A stretch of DNA of 64,000 nt. Origin: Isoetes taiwanensis. Lineage: Eukaryota; Streptophyta; Lycopodiopsida; Isoetales; Isoetaceae. The translations under genes were made by a program, and so were the position numbers. Where the stretch lies: contig JAJEKV010000013.1 of NCBI GenBank assembly GCA_021234155.1, forward strand, positions 3,797,871 to 3,861,870. The letters are read 5' to 3'. The notes below the pieces were generated by a model. The model saw only the letters and a program-made list of their open reading frames with translations. It ran no database searches and was not told the origin of the DNA. Positions 48,241 to 59,030 of the stretch are shown here, in pieces. Every line of letters starts with the position of its first letter. The stretch's first letter is position 1.

Positions 48241-48253
48241 CATTTCGGCAAAT

Positions 48254-48942
48254 ATGTGCCGTATCATACAATTCATGGCAATTACTCTTTCATTATGGAA
48301 TTGGGAAAAAAATGTGCTCCACCCTAAAGTCTCTGTACTGTGGTGGCAGGTTATCCACAGGTGCCTGCGGGTTAATGCTTTTCGACATCGCTATGATCCT
48401 CGCATATCTGCAGTATGCCCGCTCTGTCTGTCGGACGTTGAGACTCTTGAGCATTGTCTCTTTGATTGTCCTGAGGTTCAATCAGCGTGGTCCTGGCTAC
48501 AAGGTTTGTTTAACAGTACATTGGACTGTCGATACATCCTTTTGGCATCTTATCCCAACGCATGGCCTCCAGCTAAACAAAGGGCATTTCATCTTGGTTC
48601 CGGTTGGCTCCTATGGTCGATATGAGAGCGTTGCAGACACTACATCTTTCAGGGCATTTATTCATCTGCACACAGTGTTATTACGGTAGCCCAGAAAAAG
48701 ATATTGACAGCCTACGAGTGTTTCTCCCTTGAATCAGAACTGATGGAACGAATCTAGATTCAGTACCTTCGAATTGATTCTTATCATTAGTCTTCTATTC
48801 TGGAGTAAGTACATTGTGCTCCAGGCTCGTGCTCCTGTAGCATCTTTTTGTGCTTGCACAGTTAGATGAGACATGTAAATTTTGTACTTTTCTCTGATTA
48901 ATAAACTTTTTGGCTTTCGTCCTTAAAAAAAAAAAAAAAAAG
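48254..48942 (+). mobile_element. 5'-truncated plant L1 LINE with zf-RVT domain and poly(A)
   Basis: The frame 48254-48625 encodes the reverse-transcriptase zinc-binding domain (zf-RVT) found at the C-terminus of plant non-LTR retrotransposon polyproteins: 'VLWWQVIHRCLRVNAF', 'CPLCLSDVETLEHCLFDCPE' and 'QSAWSWLQGLF'. It is followed by an untranslated tail, AATAAA at 48900-48905 and an A-run at 48926-48942. Nothing of the reverse transcriptase is upstream, so this is the typical 5' truncation. A target-site duplication was not resolved. Confidence 0.8.
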
Positions 48943-49653
48943 CGAAAGTACTGTTTTATCCAATGGTCTGTACTCGAGTAATGCCCCCTTCAAATTTGGG
49001 TCAACAAGGGGCAATTTGACCTGGAAAAGACTTGCTTTGGACGTTGTGGATTTGTAGGGAGGGAATATGTTGCCAGATGTACTGTTATCCAATGTTTGAG
49101 AAGCCATAATACAAGGTTTAGCCATAATACTATTAATAACACATGGCTAAACCTACACGTAGAGCAAATTTTTGGGGTGGTTGTGTGGAATGGTAGTGTC
49201 CAATGCATCAATTGACTCATGTCTCTGATAAAGAATGATATTAGATTGTTGGACAAAAAAGTAGGAGAAATCGAAGTGATCTTGATCTTTAGCTACATAT
49301 TAAAATTGTATTGTACTCGTGACTCCAAAAAACTATATGAAAATTGTATTGTACTCGTGACTCCAAAAAACTATTCCAGGCAAGAATATGAGAGTTACCA
49401 TATCTAAGGATGTAAGGAAGAAGGCTATGATATTATTGGAGGTGGCAAGGGACCTATTATTGGAAACTATTTATATGATATCATGCTATATTATGAAATT
49501 TTATCTATTCCTTTAAGTAATAGGATACTACATTTTTATACTTTGGACATAATAAGATGTGTGAATTTGAACATATTAATAAAAACATTTAATATAAGAA
49601 GCTTTAGATTAGGACAAATCTTGAACTAGTAATTGAAGTACCATAGCAATAAC

Positions 49654-51849
49654 TTAAGACAAATCATTTGGATGGTACATTTGCACAAGATGATACCTTT
49701 TTTCTTCTTGAAAGTCTAGATGAGGACCATGTCGTGTTTGACGTGTTTGACGGACATTGGAAAAATGTTGAGAGTCGCGATTAAACGTAGATAGTAACTC
49801 GTGAATTCCTATAAACCATCTAGGCCTTAACATGTATAGTCGGAAGAAGAACCAACCGAGGAAAATGAGACAAGGTATTCCACCGATCAGTACTGTCACT
49901 ATCAGATTAAGTCGATATTTGAGTAGAGAAGGCAAAACTGCAAAGCCAGCTGCTGCAAATGCCCCTAGAACACATATAATAGAGATTACAAATAAAATAG
50001 CTGCACAGAACAAGCTGAGCCTGATGATGGAAACAACTTTAGGAATATAACTTTCTGACATTGGTATGATAGTGCCAGCTCCCACAAGTACTGTTGCAAT
50101 TGCAAAGAAAAATGAAAGGCTATTGAAGGCCCAAAACACACGTAAAGCTACATGTCTAGGATAAGTCTGATCTATATTGCCTAATGGTGGTTGTATAAAC
50201 CCAGCAAATGTGACACTCGCAATTAATGCAGCACCTACCAAGATTGCATTTGCCCCATCTACATATATCTGACGATCCTGATATAATCGATCCAACCAAG
50301 ATTTCACATTTCTTATCTGCAGCAATTCCTTTATGATATCTTCGTTATCAATTTCCATTGCATATTCTAATGCAGTTTTGCCAAATGCATCTTGTGCATT
50401 TGCTATAATCTCCTTCTCGAACTCTCTGTTGGTGCACAAGGTATGTATAGCTTTTCTTTGATTTAATAATACTGCCCAATGCAAAGTAGTCATCCCCGTC
50501 TTCCCCTCTTTTTCATTCACTGCATCCCTATTACAACTCTGCAAAAGTTTTGCAATTTCTTCTTGGTCGATAAAAAAAGCTAGCCACAATGGGGGCATTC
50601 CATCTAGAAGGGATTCATCGATTCTTCGCCCTCGATATGAGCTTAAAGTCCGCTGCAAACCCCTCCTAATTGTGCCCCTCTTCCATAGGCAATCGAATAG
50701 GCCTATGTCCCCAACATTAGATTTCAAGACTACTTTTATTTTAGCTGCCCAATTTTGCACCCACTCCTCATAGCTCAAGCTCGTACCTGAAAAATTTATG
50801 AGCTCTTTTGCAAATGGAATGTGTTTGCAAAGCAATGCCAGAGTCAAGGGTGTCAACTTATCAGTATCTTCAGCTTTTATATCCACTTTAAATCTTCCAA
50901 GAGTTTGTAGAACTTCAGTATTACCCTTCCATGCAGCCCAATGCATTGGGTTTCTGCCAAGTCTATCTCTCATGTTTACTAGAACTGACATCTCTGCGCC
51001 CCTGTGGTCGGAAGCAAGCTTAGCAGCTATGCAATCAATATTTTCGCTTGTCCCATAAGCAGCTACATAATGAAGAATTGTAACACTGTCACCATTGGTT
51101 GCCAACAGATCTGCAGTATCATGGGTTTTTTGTGCATGCAAGGCTTTAGAAATGCATAGAATGGCAGATCTAAGAGATACTTTATCGACCAAATCAAGTG
51201 GAAATTCTCCATCCTTATTAGTTGCGCAAACCTGAGAGCCTCGTTCTAGAAGGATTTTTAGCACGTCGATGGATCCGTTTCTTGCAGCCCAATGCAAAGG
51301 GATATTATCCAACTTATCCAACAACCATTTCACAGTATGATGGTGGCCATTCCAGGAAGCGTAATGCAATGCAGTCAATCCATCTTTGTTTGCTACATTA
51401 ACATCATCCATTAACAGCTCCATAACATGAGTGTGTCCACCTCTAGCAGCATAATGGAAAGGCGTGGCACCAAGGAGATCACAGCAATGCTTCTGGGCAT
51501 TTAGGTTTAAAAGGAAATTGACAGCTTCTGATCTACCCTTATCAGCAGCGTGATGCAGGGGGGTTAGATTCTTACCATTTAGTAGATTTACGCCATATTC
51601 TTGGACAGGCATGGCTGCCCACAATATGGTGAGAAGGTCGGGGTTGTCATTCCGGGCAGCGAGGTGGAAAGGCGTGTCACCGTCAAGGTCCCCTTTGAAA
51701 ACGTCTCGGGCAGCGCCGTGTTGCAAGAGCTTCCTCACTACCGATTCATGCCCTAATTCTGCTGCTATGTGCAGCGGCGTGCTCCCTTCTCCGGCATTGG
51801 CATAAACATGAGGATTTAATTTGGCACCATTTTTGAAGCAGAAAACTGG
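49654..51849 (-). CDS. Ankyrin-repeat PGG-domain membrane protein
   Basis: About 730 codons read without a break. Numbering counts an N-terminal extension back to 51876. Ankyrin repeats ('GSTPLHIAAELGHESVVRKL') fill about 29-240, a second group 260-355 ('NPMHWAAWKGNTEVLQTL') and a third 425-520 ('TTLHWAVLLNQRKAIHTL'). A PGG-type domain follows at about 540-690 with four hydrophobic segments. The first reads 'LVGAALIASVTFAGFIQPPL', a variant of the usual TFAAG-x-x-PPGG. Plant members (ACD6/ITN1 group) sit in the plasma membrane or ER and act in defence, salt or ABA responses. There is no in-frame ATG near the N-terminus, and a stop lies just upstream. A TTCCAG acceptor at about 51850 suggests the start codon is in an upstream exon not found here. 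Long non-ankyrin spacers separate the repeat groups. Confidence 0.85.
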   Translation of the reverse strand, partial: PVFCFKNGAKLNPHVYANAGEGSTPLHIAAELGHESVVRKLLQHGAARDVFKGDLDGDTPFHLAARNDNPDLLTILWAAMPVQEYGVNLLNGKNLTPLHHAADKGRSEAVNFLLNLNAQKHCCDLLGATPFHYAARGGHTHVMELLMDDVNVANKDGLTALHYASWNGHHHTVKWLLDKLDNIPLHWAARNGSIDVLKILLERGSQVCATNKDGEFPLDLVDKVSLRSAILCISKALHAQKTHDTADLLATNGDSVTILHYVAAYGTSENIDCIAAKLASDHRGAEMSVLVNMRDRLGRNPMHWAAWKGNTEVLQTLGRFKVDIKAEDTDKLTPLTLALLCKHIPFAKELINFSGTSLSYEEWVQNWAAKIKVVLKSNVGDIGLFDCLWKRGTIRRGLQRTLSSYRGRRIDESLLDGMPPLWLAFFIDQEEIAKLLQSCNRDAVNEKEGKTGMTTLHWAVLLNQRKAIHTLCTNREFEKEIIANAQDAFGKTALEYAMEIDNEDIIKELLQIRNVKSWLDRLYQDRQIYVDGANAILVGAALIASVTFAGFIQPPLGNIDQTYPRHVALRVFWAFNSLSFFFAIATVLVGAGTIIPMSESYIPKVVSIIRLSLFCAAILFVISIICVLGAFAAAGFAVLPSLLKYRLNLIVTVLIGGIPCLIFLGWFFFRLYMLRPRWFIGIHELLSTFNRDSQHFSNVRQTRQTRHGPHLDFQEEKRYHLVQMYHPNDLS

Positions 51850-51876
51850 AACCCATGTCCAATAACTGCTATTCAA

Positions 51877-52424
51877 GACCGGAGCAGAGGATTAAACAGG
51901 CTTTTGATGACTTGGGCGATGAATGATTAAGAAGGTTGAAACATCCACAAGATAGGGACTCGCGGATCATGGGCAAAAGACATAGAAACACGCAATTTTG
52001 CAGCGTAAAGCAGTGGCAGAAGAAACAGGGGCCGGAAGAAAGAAGAAGAAGAGGTGGGTTGTTGTCAAGGAATGGATTGACGCCAAAAACGAGACGGAAA
52101 AAAGGTTAATTAGTGTAATCCCTCCTCGGCCCTCTTCTGCCCTCTTCTTCCCACCAAGTCACCTCTGCCCTCTTCTTCCTACCAAATTACTTTTGCCCAA
52201 ATCAATCCGTGGCCCTCTTCTACATTATTTTCACCCTTTTCTGCACTATATTCACCTCTTCTCAGCACAAATATGGTAACAAATCTGTTTCTGTTGAATC
52301 TGGAGAAGAAATGGAGTTTCTATTCCATTTTTTTGGCATGTTTTTTGTTCTTGCTTTCAAACGGGCATGTTACTTGTTTCTTGTTCTTGCTTTGAAGCAG
52401 CCCATGGCATTGCCGATCACTACA
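51877..52424. other. Upstream region of the ankyrin-PGG gene, pyrimidine-rich
   Basis: Minus-strand ATG at 51969 opens a short frame that ends in a stop before the ankyrin frame, so it does not supply a start as the sequence stands. 52110-52260 holds repeated CCTCTTCT(G/T/A)C phrases, which on the minus strand are a GA-rich tract often seen in plant promoters. Confidence 0.4.
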
Positions 52425-52880
52425 AGGGATCGTCGACGTCCAACGACGTCGCGTCGTCGATGAACGACGGATCGTCGTCGAACATCGACGACATCGTCGT
52501 TCAACGACGACAACGTCGTTTCGACGTCGTTCAACGATGGTTATCGGGGTCGGCTGTTGTCGGATTTGCTGCGTGGCATAGATGCTGCCGCGCCGACGGC
52601 GGCAGGCCAAGGCATGTCAAAACACGCCATTGGGGGAGCTGACGTCGCGCCGCGTCATGCGTGGAAATGGGCAGTTGCCAAGGCGGCATACCCCCTTACT
52701 GAAATGGCAGAATAAACTGCGTGTCAAGACGCAGCGCCCGCTACCGGCCGTCGTTGAACGGCGTTACAACGCCGGCGTGTCACGCCGTCTGCTGCGTGGC
52801 ATGGTCTTTGGTGCCAAGTCCGGGCTGCGTGCCTAGCGACATGTCAACTTAAACGTCGTTAAACGACGTGACACAGAGGA

Positions 52881-52929
52881 TTTTTTTTTTTTTTTTTTTT
52901 TTTTGCCTAACCCTAAAACCCTAACCCTA
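52881..52929. repeat. T24 run followed by telomere-like CCCTAA units
   Basis: Poly-T at 52881-52904, then three or four degenerate plant telomere units (CCTAACCCTAAAACCCTAAC, 52906-52925). Probably a leader-type telobox next to a retroposon tail. Confidence 0.6.
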
Positions 52930-53004
52930 CATCCACGTTATAAGTGGATCCATCAAGAATTTTGTTATTCCTATTTTTTGAGTGTTCTTCCCTATCTTGC
53001 TATA

Positions 53005-53315
53005 ATGGTCCGCAGCTTGAAGACCACCTTTCGCCGTGATATGTTCCTTCTAGCAGTAATCCTCCTCCTCCAAGGGAAGACAACTCCAGCAACCCCCCTG
53101 CTTCTCCCGCTGAGAACCCTCCCTTCACCATCGTGGCAAAGATGAGTGAAAAGGAGCTTCTGATTGCACTAACATCTGGCGTTCCATGCGGGGAACGACT
53201 GGTAGAATGGCTCACCGAGCCAAACAAAGAGAAAACGACATTAATGGTGCAGATAATGATGCAAATGGTTGCATCAAACTGTCACGTCCTCAGGATGGAC
53301 ATAAGTAATGTATAA
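53005..53315 (+). pseudogene. Small unrecognised gene, one frameshift
   Basis: ATG 53005 opens 'MVRSLKTTFRRD'. After a shift near 53042 the frame reads a Pro/Ser-rich linker ('SSSNPPPPREDNSSNPP') and 'MSEKELLIALTSGVPCGERL', 'VEWLTEPNKEKTTLMVQIMM', then stops at 53315. The end looks like a compact helical domain. I do not recognise it. Gag-like or transposon accessory proteins are possible, because it sits inside a palindrome patch as the ParB-like gene does. AATAA-type text repeats downstream (53320-53400). Confidence 0.3.
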
Positions 53316-53732
53316 GCTTTTTTTATGAATGGAAACAATAAGTTTTTTTTATCTATTTGTGTTGTCGTTGTATAAGCTTATTTTATGAATGGGAACAATC
53401 GCTTTTTTATTTATTTGTGTTATTTGTATTGTATGTTGTTTTACATTTATGTTAAACAATCACAGTTGGTCGTTTAACGACGTTATGATCATTTGACGTC
53501 GTTAAACGACGTTATGATCATCTGACGTGGCATATGAGGGGGCATCAGACGGCGCAAGCTGATGTGGCATGCCTAGGTGTCAGGACGACGTCAGCTTGGC
53601 GTCGTTAAACGACGTCACACAGACGTCGATAAACGACGTCAAATATGGCGGGAACCCGGCCGCTCGGGTTATTTACTTGTTATTTTCACTCGTTTGTTTC
53701 GGATTTTTTTGCGCCCGTGGGTCTTCATAAGG

Positions 53733-54169
53733 TAAGATCTCTGCTTTAATCTTTGTGTTAGAGTTAAACACCTCCAAATGCTAATAGATTAGAAGATTGA
53801 ATCTTGAAAGTATGTTAAAAACTTGAGGGATGCATGATCAAGGTACTGGTCGGCTCCATCCCGAATGGAGAAGACTAGATGTATCGGGTTTATGCACCCG
53901 TAAGCGAAGTTTCAATCTTCATAGATTACAAAAGATTTGAAAGGTTGCGTGAATATAAGGTACTGGTCGACTCCATTTCAAATGGAGAGGACTAGATGTA
54001 TCGGGTTCAGGCACCCTTCAATCAAATGCTTTCTAAATATCATATTAAGCGTTGTATATGAATCTGAATCTTAAGAATAAACATTTGATAAAATCATGAA
54101 AAAAGCATGGATATTTATATTTATTATATTATTACATGGTTTTTATTAATATTTTTATTGTTTACTAGA
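53733..54169 (+). other. Probable leader intron
   Basis: CATAAG|GTAAGATC at 53732/53733 is a good donor and TTTACTAG|AAAAACAACATG a plausible acceptor at about 54168, eight to nine bases before the ATG at 54178. The region between holds the repeated hairpin element. Not confirmed by any transcript. Confidence 0.4.
53840..54016 (+). repeat. Two copies of a 60-nt conserved hairpin element, 117-bp period
   Basis: Copies at 53840-53899 and 53957-54016 differ at about eight positions. Each folds as CTGGTC / GACTAG (one G.U), a two-by-two purine internal loop, CTCCAT / ATGGAG and a five-base loop. Changes fall in the loops (CCCGA versus TTCAA; GG/AA versus GA/AG) and not in the stems. The whole 117-bp unit also keeps one reading frame with the same in-frame TAG in both copies. 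Confidence 0.7.
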
Positions 54170-54177
54170 AAAACAAC

Positions 54178-54889
54178 ATGGACGAACGTCAGAAGGAATT
54201 TGAACGTAAAAAAGCGAGATGTAAAGCTTTGAGAAAGTTACATGGCGACTTGCGCAAGAATGTTACCCCAACAATTGCCACAAATAGTCCAATTAGACCC
54301 AAAGTGGACCTAGTCTTCCTAGAGGTGGGGTGGTGTGCATGAAATGAATGTCGCCGATGTATGTACCATAAACATGTTTGAATGATTAGTTAACTTTATA
54401 TCTTGATGTTACTTTTTTTTTTTTGCGGTTTGTACTTGCCAGAGCGGTTATATTACAATTGTTCGATGTGCAAAGGACAAATAAAACGGATGAGAAAACC
54501 TGTCCTCGACCATGTTGACAAATATGGTGAATGCCCGACAAATCCAGTGCTCTCGGACGCACATGTGGGGTATTCCAACGAGGTATAATACACGAATCTT
54601 ATGAACTCGAATCAACTACTCTCATGTACTTGAATCGATGTCTTAATTTAGTTTGCTTGTATTTTGTTAGGAAGAAATTGAGAATGAAGTGAGCTCGAAG
54701 CAGTATATAGATTTTGGGGTTATGTTGTCATTGGAAGTAGATGATGTTGATACTATGAATGTGTTCATAGAAAACCCTACAAAAAGAAAGCCATCAACTT
54801 CCTCAAAGAGTATCCCATTACGTGATAGAACTCGTCGTGCAATGGCCGTTGCCAAGATTGGAGGGAATGACAATGTTCATCAAAATTAG
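54178..54889 (+). CDS. Small multi-exon gene, product unrecognised
   Basis: Exon 1 from ATG 54178 reads 'MDERQKEFERKKARCKALRK', strongly basic and helical. A middle exon (about 54441-54582, acceptor TTGCCAG) reads 'LYYNCSMCKGQIKRMRKPVL' and 'DHVDKYGECPTNP', a C-x2-C pair followed by an HVxxYG turn. This recalls the transposase-associated finger of En/Spm-type elements, though weakly. The last exon (54672-54889; GAG|GTATAA ... TTGTTAG|GAAG) reads 'EEIENEVSSKQYIDFGVML', an acidic segment and a basic tail ending 'KIGGNDNVHQN'. The first splice is not resolved: phases do not fit the obvious donor. A leader intron with hairpin repeats precedes it. Confidence 0.4.
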
Positions 54890-55204
54890 AATGTACTAGA
54901 TCATGTCAAGAAAATAATCTTCCACCTTCACTAGTCCATTTGGTCCAAAATTTCTGAGATAAAGATCGTAGAAGAAATTCAATGCATGGCCTAGAGGCAA
55001 GCCAATTATTTATGGGGAGCAATTTACATATTGGGGTAGGCAGTACATGATTAAAAATAGTCGGGTCCGGTCTTTGGCTCGGGATTATATATTATGACTA
55101 GTGTGAAAGTCAAAGATGGTAACGACTGTTCCTTTAATGCCATATGTAGGTCCCGAATATAACTTTCGGACACTTGGCATAAATTGAGTAAGCATCATTG
55201 GCGC

Positions 55205-55512
55205 ATGCTCATCTATGGCCTAAATTCAAATGCACGAACAATATCCAAGCCCGGTGACTCACGCAAGCTTCACATATATTGATGGTCGCCCTCGGTTGCA
55301 TGGAAACCTTTGTTGCTTTTATTAATAGCTCTATCGAGAATCCTGAAGCTACCAATTGTGAATTTGTCGAGGCAAACAAAGACCAAGAAGATTTTTTTAG
55401 CCGTAAAATTGACGGGAGATATATCATGGTTTATGCTATAAAAACTTTGTGTATTGGTGATGAATTGTTCATTGAATATGAATACAGAGACCAATACTGG
55501 GAGGTCCTTTGA
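55205..55512 (+). pseudogene. SET-domain fragment, one frameshift
   Basis: The reading begins near 'ASFTYIDGRPRLHGNL', shifts by one base near 55310, and continues 'VAFINSSIENPEATNCEFVE' and 'ALKTL'-like 'VYAIKTLCIGDELFIEYEYR', ending 'DQYWEVL'. This is the C-terminal half of a SET methyltransferase fold. The usual NHSCxPN is replaced by INSS...ATNC, and G-x-E-L-x-x-x-Y is kept as GDELFIEYEY. Non-seed plants have many SET proteins with a 'YIDG...NxxxxINSS' signature. The N-terminal half with the cofactor site is not seen. The fragment lies downstream of, and may belong with, the small gene ending at 54889. Confidence 0.55.
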
Positions 55513-55556
55513 TGATGTACTCAAATTACTCATATAATTTTCGTCGGAATGCACCA

Positions 55557-56290
55557 TTCTTCTTCTTCTTCTTCTTCTTCTTCTTCTTCTTCTTCTTCTT
55601 CTTCTTCTTCTTCGATACGTTTTTACCTAGACAGTCACCTATACTATGTCATAGATTATGTTCAAGGTAAAGACATTCCCATCATATTCACCCCGGATTT
55701 TTACCCCAGGCTGGACAACGGACGATATCTAATCTACCAATGGTCTTTTTCAAACAATGTAGAACAGCATAAGATATTATTCCTGATCCTTAATCACCTT
55801 GAAATTCATACATAGCAAGAGGCATAATCATGTCCTATAAAAAGAATAATCAATAATGTGTATATTAAGCATTCCCATAAACAAGTATACATATCCATAT
55901 ATCGCTTATTATGCAAATTGTAATTATCTCAGCTAGATTCTTATTTATATCATTCTACCAAGTGAAAAGGTCCTCATGGTTCATGTATCATTTACAACAG
56001 ATTTAAATCGACAATAAAGGTGTCTTGTATTGCCATATATCAGCATTTATGTGTATCAAGCAACTCTAAAGGATGGATCTCACCCAAGATCTTCAAGTAG
56101 AATATGACATATTTCATATTCTATCTCTGGTACATCAGCAAAAAGAACCAACGAACTAGGAGGTGTAGTTTTGGTTACCCGCGACCCAAACAATGCAAAT
56201 GTTAGCAAAAATCATGGTAACAATGCAAGGCGCCAGTAAGGTGTAAAACTACACGACTCATCGCCCTTCACCTATTGGTTGTATTCATCA
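55557..56290 (-). mobile_element. Dispersed (GAA)n-tailed repeat, copy 1
   Basis: Read on the minus strand it runs from a GGGCGATxAG-type head through GTTTGGGTxxxGGTAACC and GGTGAGATC to a (GAA)n tract, about 730 bp. Copies 2 and 3 share these landmarks. It is probably a non-autonomous retroposon with a microsatellite tail. No coding capacity. Confidence 0.5.
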
Positions 56291-57241
56291 TTTACCTATT
56301 TTCTAGAGCAATAGGGTAGTAATCAAAATGAAGAATCATATATTCGTAAAGAACAAACAACTCTGGCTGCTACCACGTGCAGGATGTAAACCAAAGAACT
56401 CACTTAACCAACCTTCTTAGTAATCATGCTAAATGGTCACATGATTGCTATATTAGCCAATATGTGTCGCAATGTGTCGTCTTCCCATTCTTTTTTTTTC
56501 TCGATATCGCTTTAATACTATGCTTACAGTCCTAAGTAAAGCACCTACAAAGATATTATATTATCTTATAAACACTAGGCCACCCTTAATTAGTTAACAC
56601 AGCAAATGTTCATTCACTATATAGATACCGGAGCATAACATTATGCTAAGCACATTTTTATTGCAGGTTTGAGCATGAATATCCTTTAGTTGACCTTAGA
56701 ACACTTTGGAAACAATCAGATACGCCATCAAGATGCAAGGAAGAGCATGCATCTCTTATATCTCAGCTATCCAAATCTGGCAGTCCAAGATATGCTTCAG
56801 ATATGCAGCAGTACAGGCTATGCTTCAAACGATGAAACAACCAAGGAAGCCTTAAGTTCTAAATCTAGGAAAGCATGTAAAAGCAACATCCAAAACAGAG
56901 CCTATCAACTTCTCCAACAAGATCTAACATTTATCCAGTCCTGTAGCAATTATTCCAACTGGATTTATTATGCAAAACGTAGCATAGACCAGGATCTAGG
57001 CATCTAAGAGAACTCAGCTTTATCAGATTCATCAATATCATTAGTCCAATCGATTTTTAAGAAACTACAACCACAAGAAATAGATCAAGCATATCTTAAG
57101 ACTGCTATGGTGCAGCAAAAACACATTTATCCAGAATCTGTAACTAGATTAAGTTAATCTCTACATTTACATCTGAGTTTATACGCAGCAACATAAAACT
57201 AGGATGCATTCTTACCCATTGAACGATTAACCTGGCAACAT
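56291..57241. other. Unassigned AT-rich DNA
   Basis: One open stretch (56690-57007) with no family resemblance. Nothing else recognised. Confidence 0.5.
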
Positions 57242-57621
57242 CTATTTCCCAGCCAATTTTTTTCGAGGATAAATAAATCTTCTATTATATCTATACCTGG
57301 ATGCTCGTACTCCCAGACCCCGAAGGGCTCCCGGTTGCATGGGTCGGTATTCTTGCACCATAGCTATTCTTTCCAAATTTTCTCGGTGGTAAGTTCCCAG
57401 CATTGAAGGCTTTGCTTTTCTTCCCCGGCTTCCGTTCGTAGACACCTTTTGGCATACTGACTGATCCTTTGCAGGCACTTATGGGTAGAAACAAGAGCAA
57501 GAAATGTGATTCCGGGAGGATATGGTCGCCAAGCAAAACTCCAATCTGTCAAAATGCCACAATATTTATCCGGTAGAATGCTTTCCCGCTCCACAAATAT
57601 GTCTTTATTGGCCGCATCCAT
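57242..57621 (-). pseudogene. Basic-peptide segment 'MPKGVY', copy 1
   Basis: Minus-strand text reads 'MPKGVYERKPGKKSKAFNAG' then 'NLPPRKFGKNSYGARIPT', with an alternative frame open over the same bases. A similar start ('MPKGAYRRGPRRKARA') occurs at 62550. MPxGxYxRK is an AT-hook-like N-terminal style. No domain follows, and frames are interrupted in both copies. Confidence 0.3.
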
Positions 57622-58224
57622 AGCTATTCAATGCAGTCGGCTTGCACTAGTCTGAGGCCGTCCGCCGTTAACTACTCATAGGGTATAACCTATGCCTCGG
57701 TGATGCGGTCTGGCCTAACGCAGCCACCATTAAAAGAAACCATAATATAAAATCAACGTTATCCAAAAGATGTGACTATTGTAAGCAACATAGAAATACA
57801 AATATTCACACATCATATAACTTAGTAAATGATACAAAATAATGCCCTATCATGTCTGGTAAATGCACATCTAGATGTACAATGTTTCCCCATAGATGAG
57901 ATAGCCATTTGCTTGTTAAATTACCTAACTATGCACAACAGTATTATAGAGTGTACTATGATTCAAATACAGCTACAATAGCAAGTATATAGTACCCTCA
58001 CCGCATTATTGAGGAGCTAACATTCACCATGCAACAAACACGTCCAGAATAAACAGCATAATAGCATATTCTAGTTATTGTATGCCTGTCTTCAAAGAAA
58101 CATGTACCAACTTAAAATATTTAATACTGTGCTCTGAGTGCACCTTCTTCCTCCTTTGTAAGACCCCCTGTATGTCCAGCCACCCAATTGGTCCAACACA
58201 ATAAGATAGATGAGAAGAAGCCTA

Positions 58225-59030
58225 TTCTTCTTCTTCTTCTTCTTCTTCTTCTTCGATGATGTTCTCACAAAGACTACGTACAATTAAAGTTAAAAAACAA
58301 TTAAAAGACTTCGTTCAGAGTGAGCACATATTTCCCAATATCTACCCTGGGTTTTTAAGCCAGGCCACATCAGGTACTCCTACTCCCATGTACATTTATT
58401 TTTTGGAACTTAAAATATAGACTTGCATCAGACATCTTCAGGAATATTTAACTTTAAATCATAACATAATGTACAACCATTCATATCCTTGTTTCTATTC
58501 ATAAAAAGCTTGAATAAGTGTAAATTCATCCTCTTGTTCATCAATATAACTCAATATTTTTTCTTTTCATAGTTCATATCAAGATAGAAATCTGTAGTCA
58601 AAATCAGTAAGGTCATGTCAGGAAATTCTTTTTATCAACATCTATTTTTCACGAATAGCTATAAATCCAACCAACAACCATTTGTGTTACAAATTTCAGA
58701 ACTTATGCATCATGCAGAGCAAATGGTAGCTCAAAGGAATGTTAATGTATAACATTCAATAATTAACTTGCCCCCTTTTTTGTTCATTTATCCACCAAAG
58801 GGGAGATCTCACCAATTATTTCTACAACCATAGAGTGGGCCGTTATCTTCATCCAGTCCCTCGATTGTAGCAAATGCAACCATCAACTGAAAACAACACC
58901 AGGAGAGAGTGTTCTGGTTACCTGCACCCAAACAATGACAAAGTTAGCAACATATTGGTAACTAGCCAAGGGGCGTCAGGTAAGCAGTAGAACACTCCGG
59001 CTTATCGCCCTTCGCCTATTATTTTCAGCC
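58225..59030 (-). mobile_element. Dispersed (GAA)n-tailed repeat, copy 2
   Basis: Same landmarks as copy 1: the (TTC)n tract on the plus strand, ACAAAGACTACGTA just after it, GGGGAGATCTCACC about 575 bp on, then CACCCAAACAATG and CGCCCTTCGCCTA. Confidence 0.5.

Larger units (their letters stand above)
52425..53640. repeat. CG-rich palindrome patch (ACGTCGTTAAACGACGT)
   Basis: 17-bp palindromes with a one-base centre at 52853-52869 and 53496-53512, related copies at 53469-53481, 53599-53616 and 53622-53640, and dense CGACGT/ACGTCG words at 52425-52540. The patch is split by a poly-T/telomere-like stretch and a small open gene. Confidence 0.8.

Noticed and set aside
53840-54060. UAG read-through or RNA editing restoring a coding repeat
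   Set aside because: The shared in-frame TAG is intriguing, but the segment lies in a probable intron, and nuclear stop-codon editing of this kind is not established.
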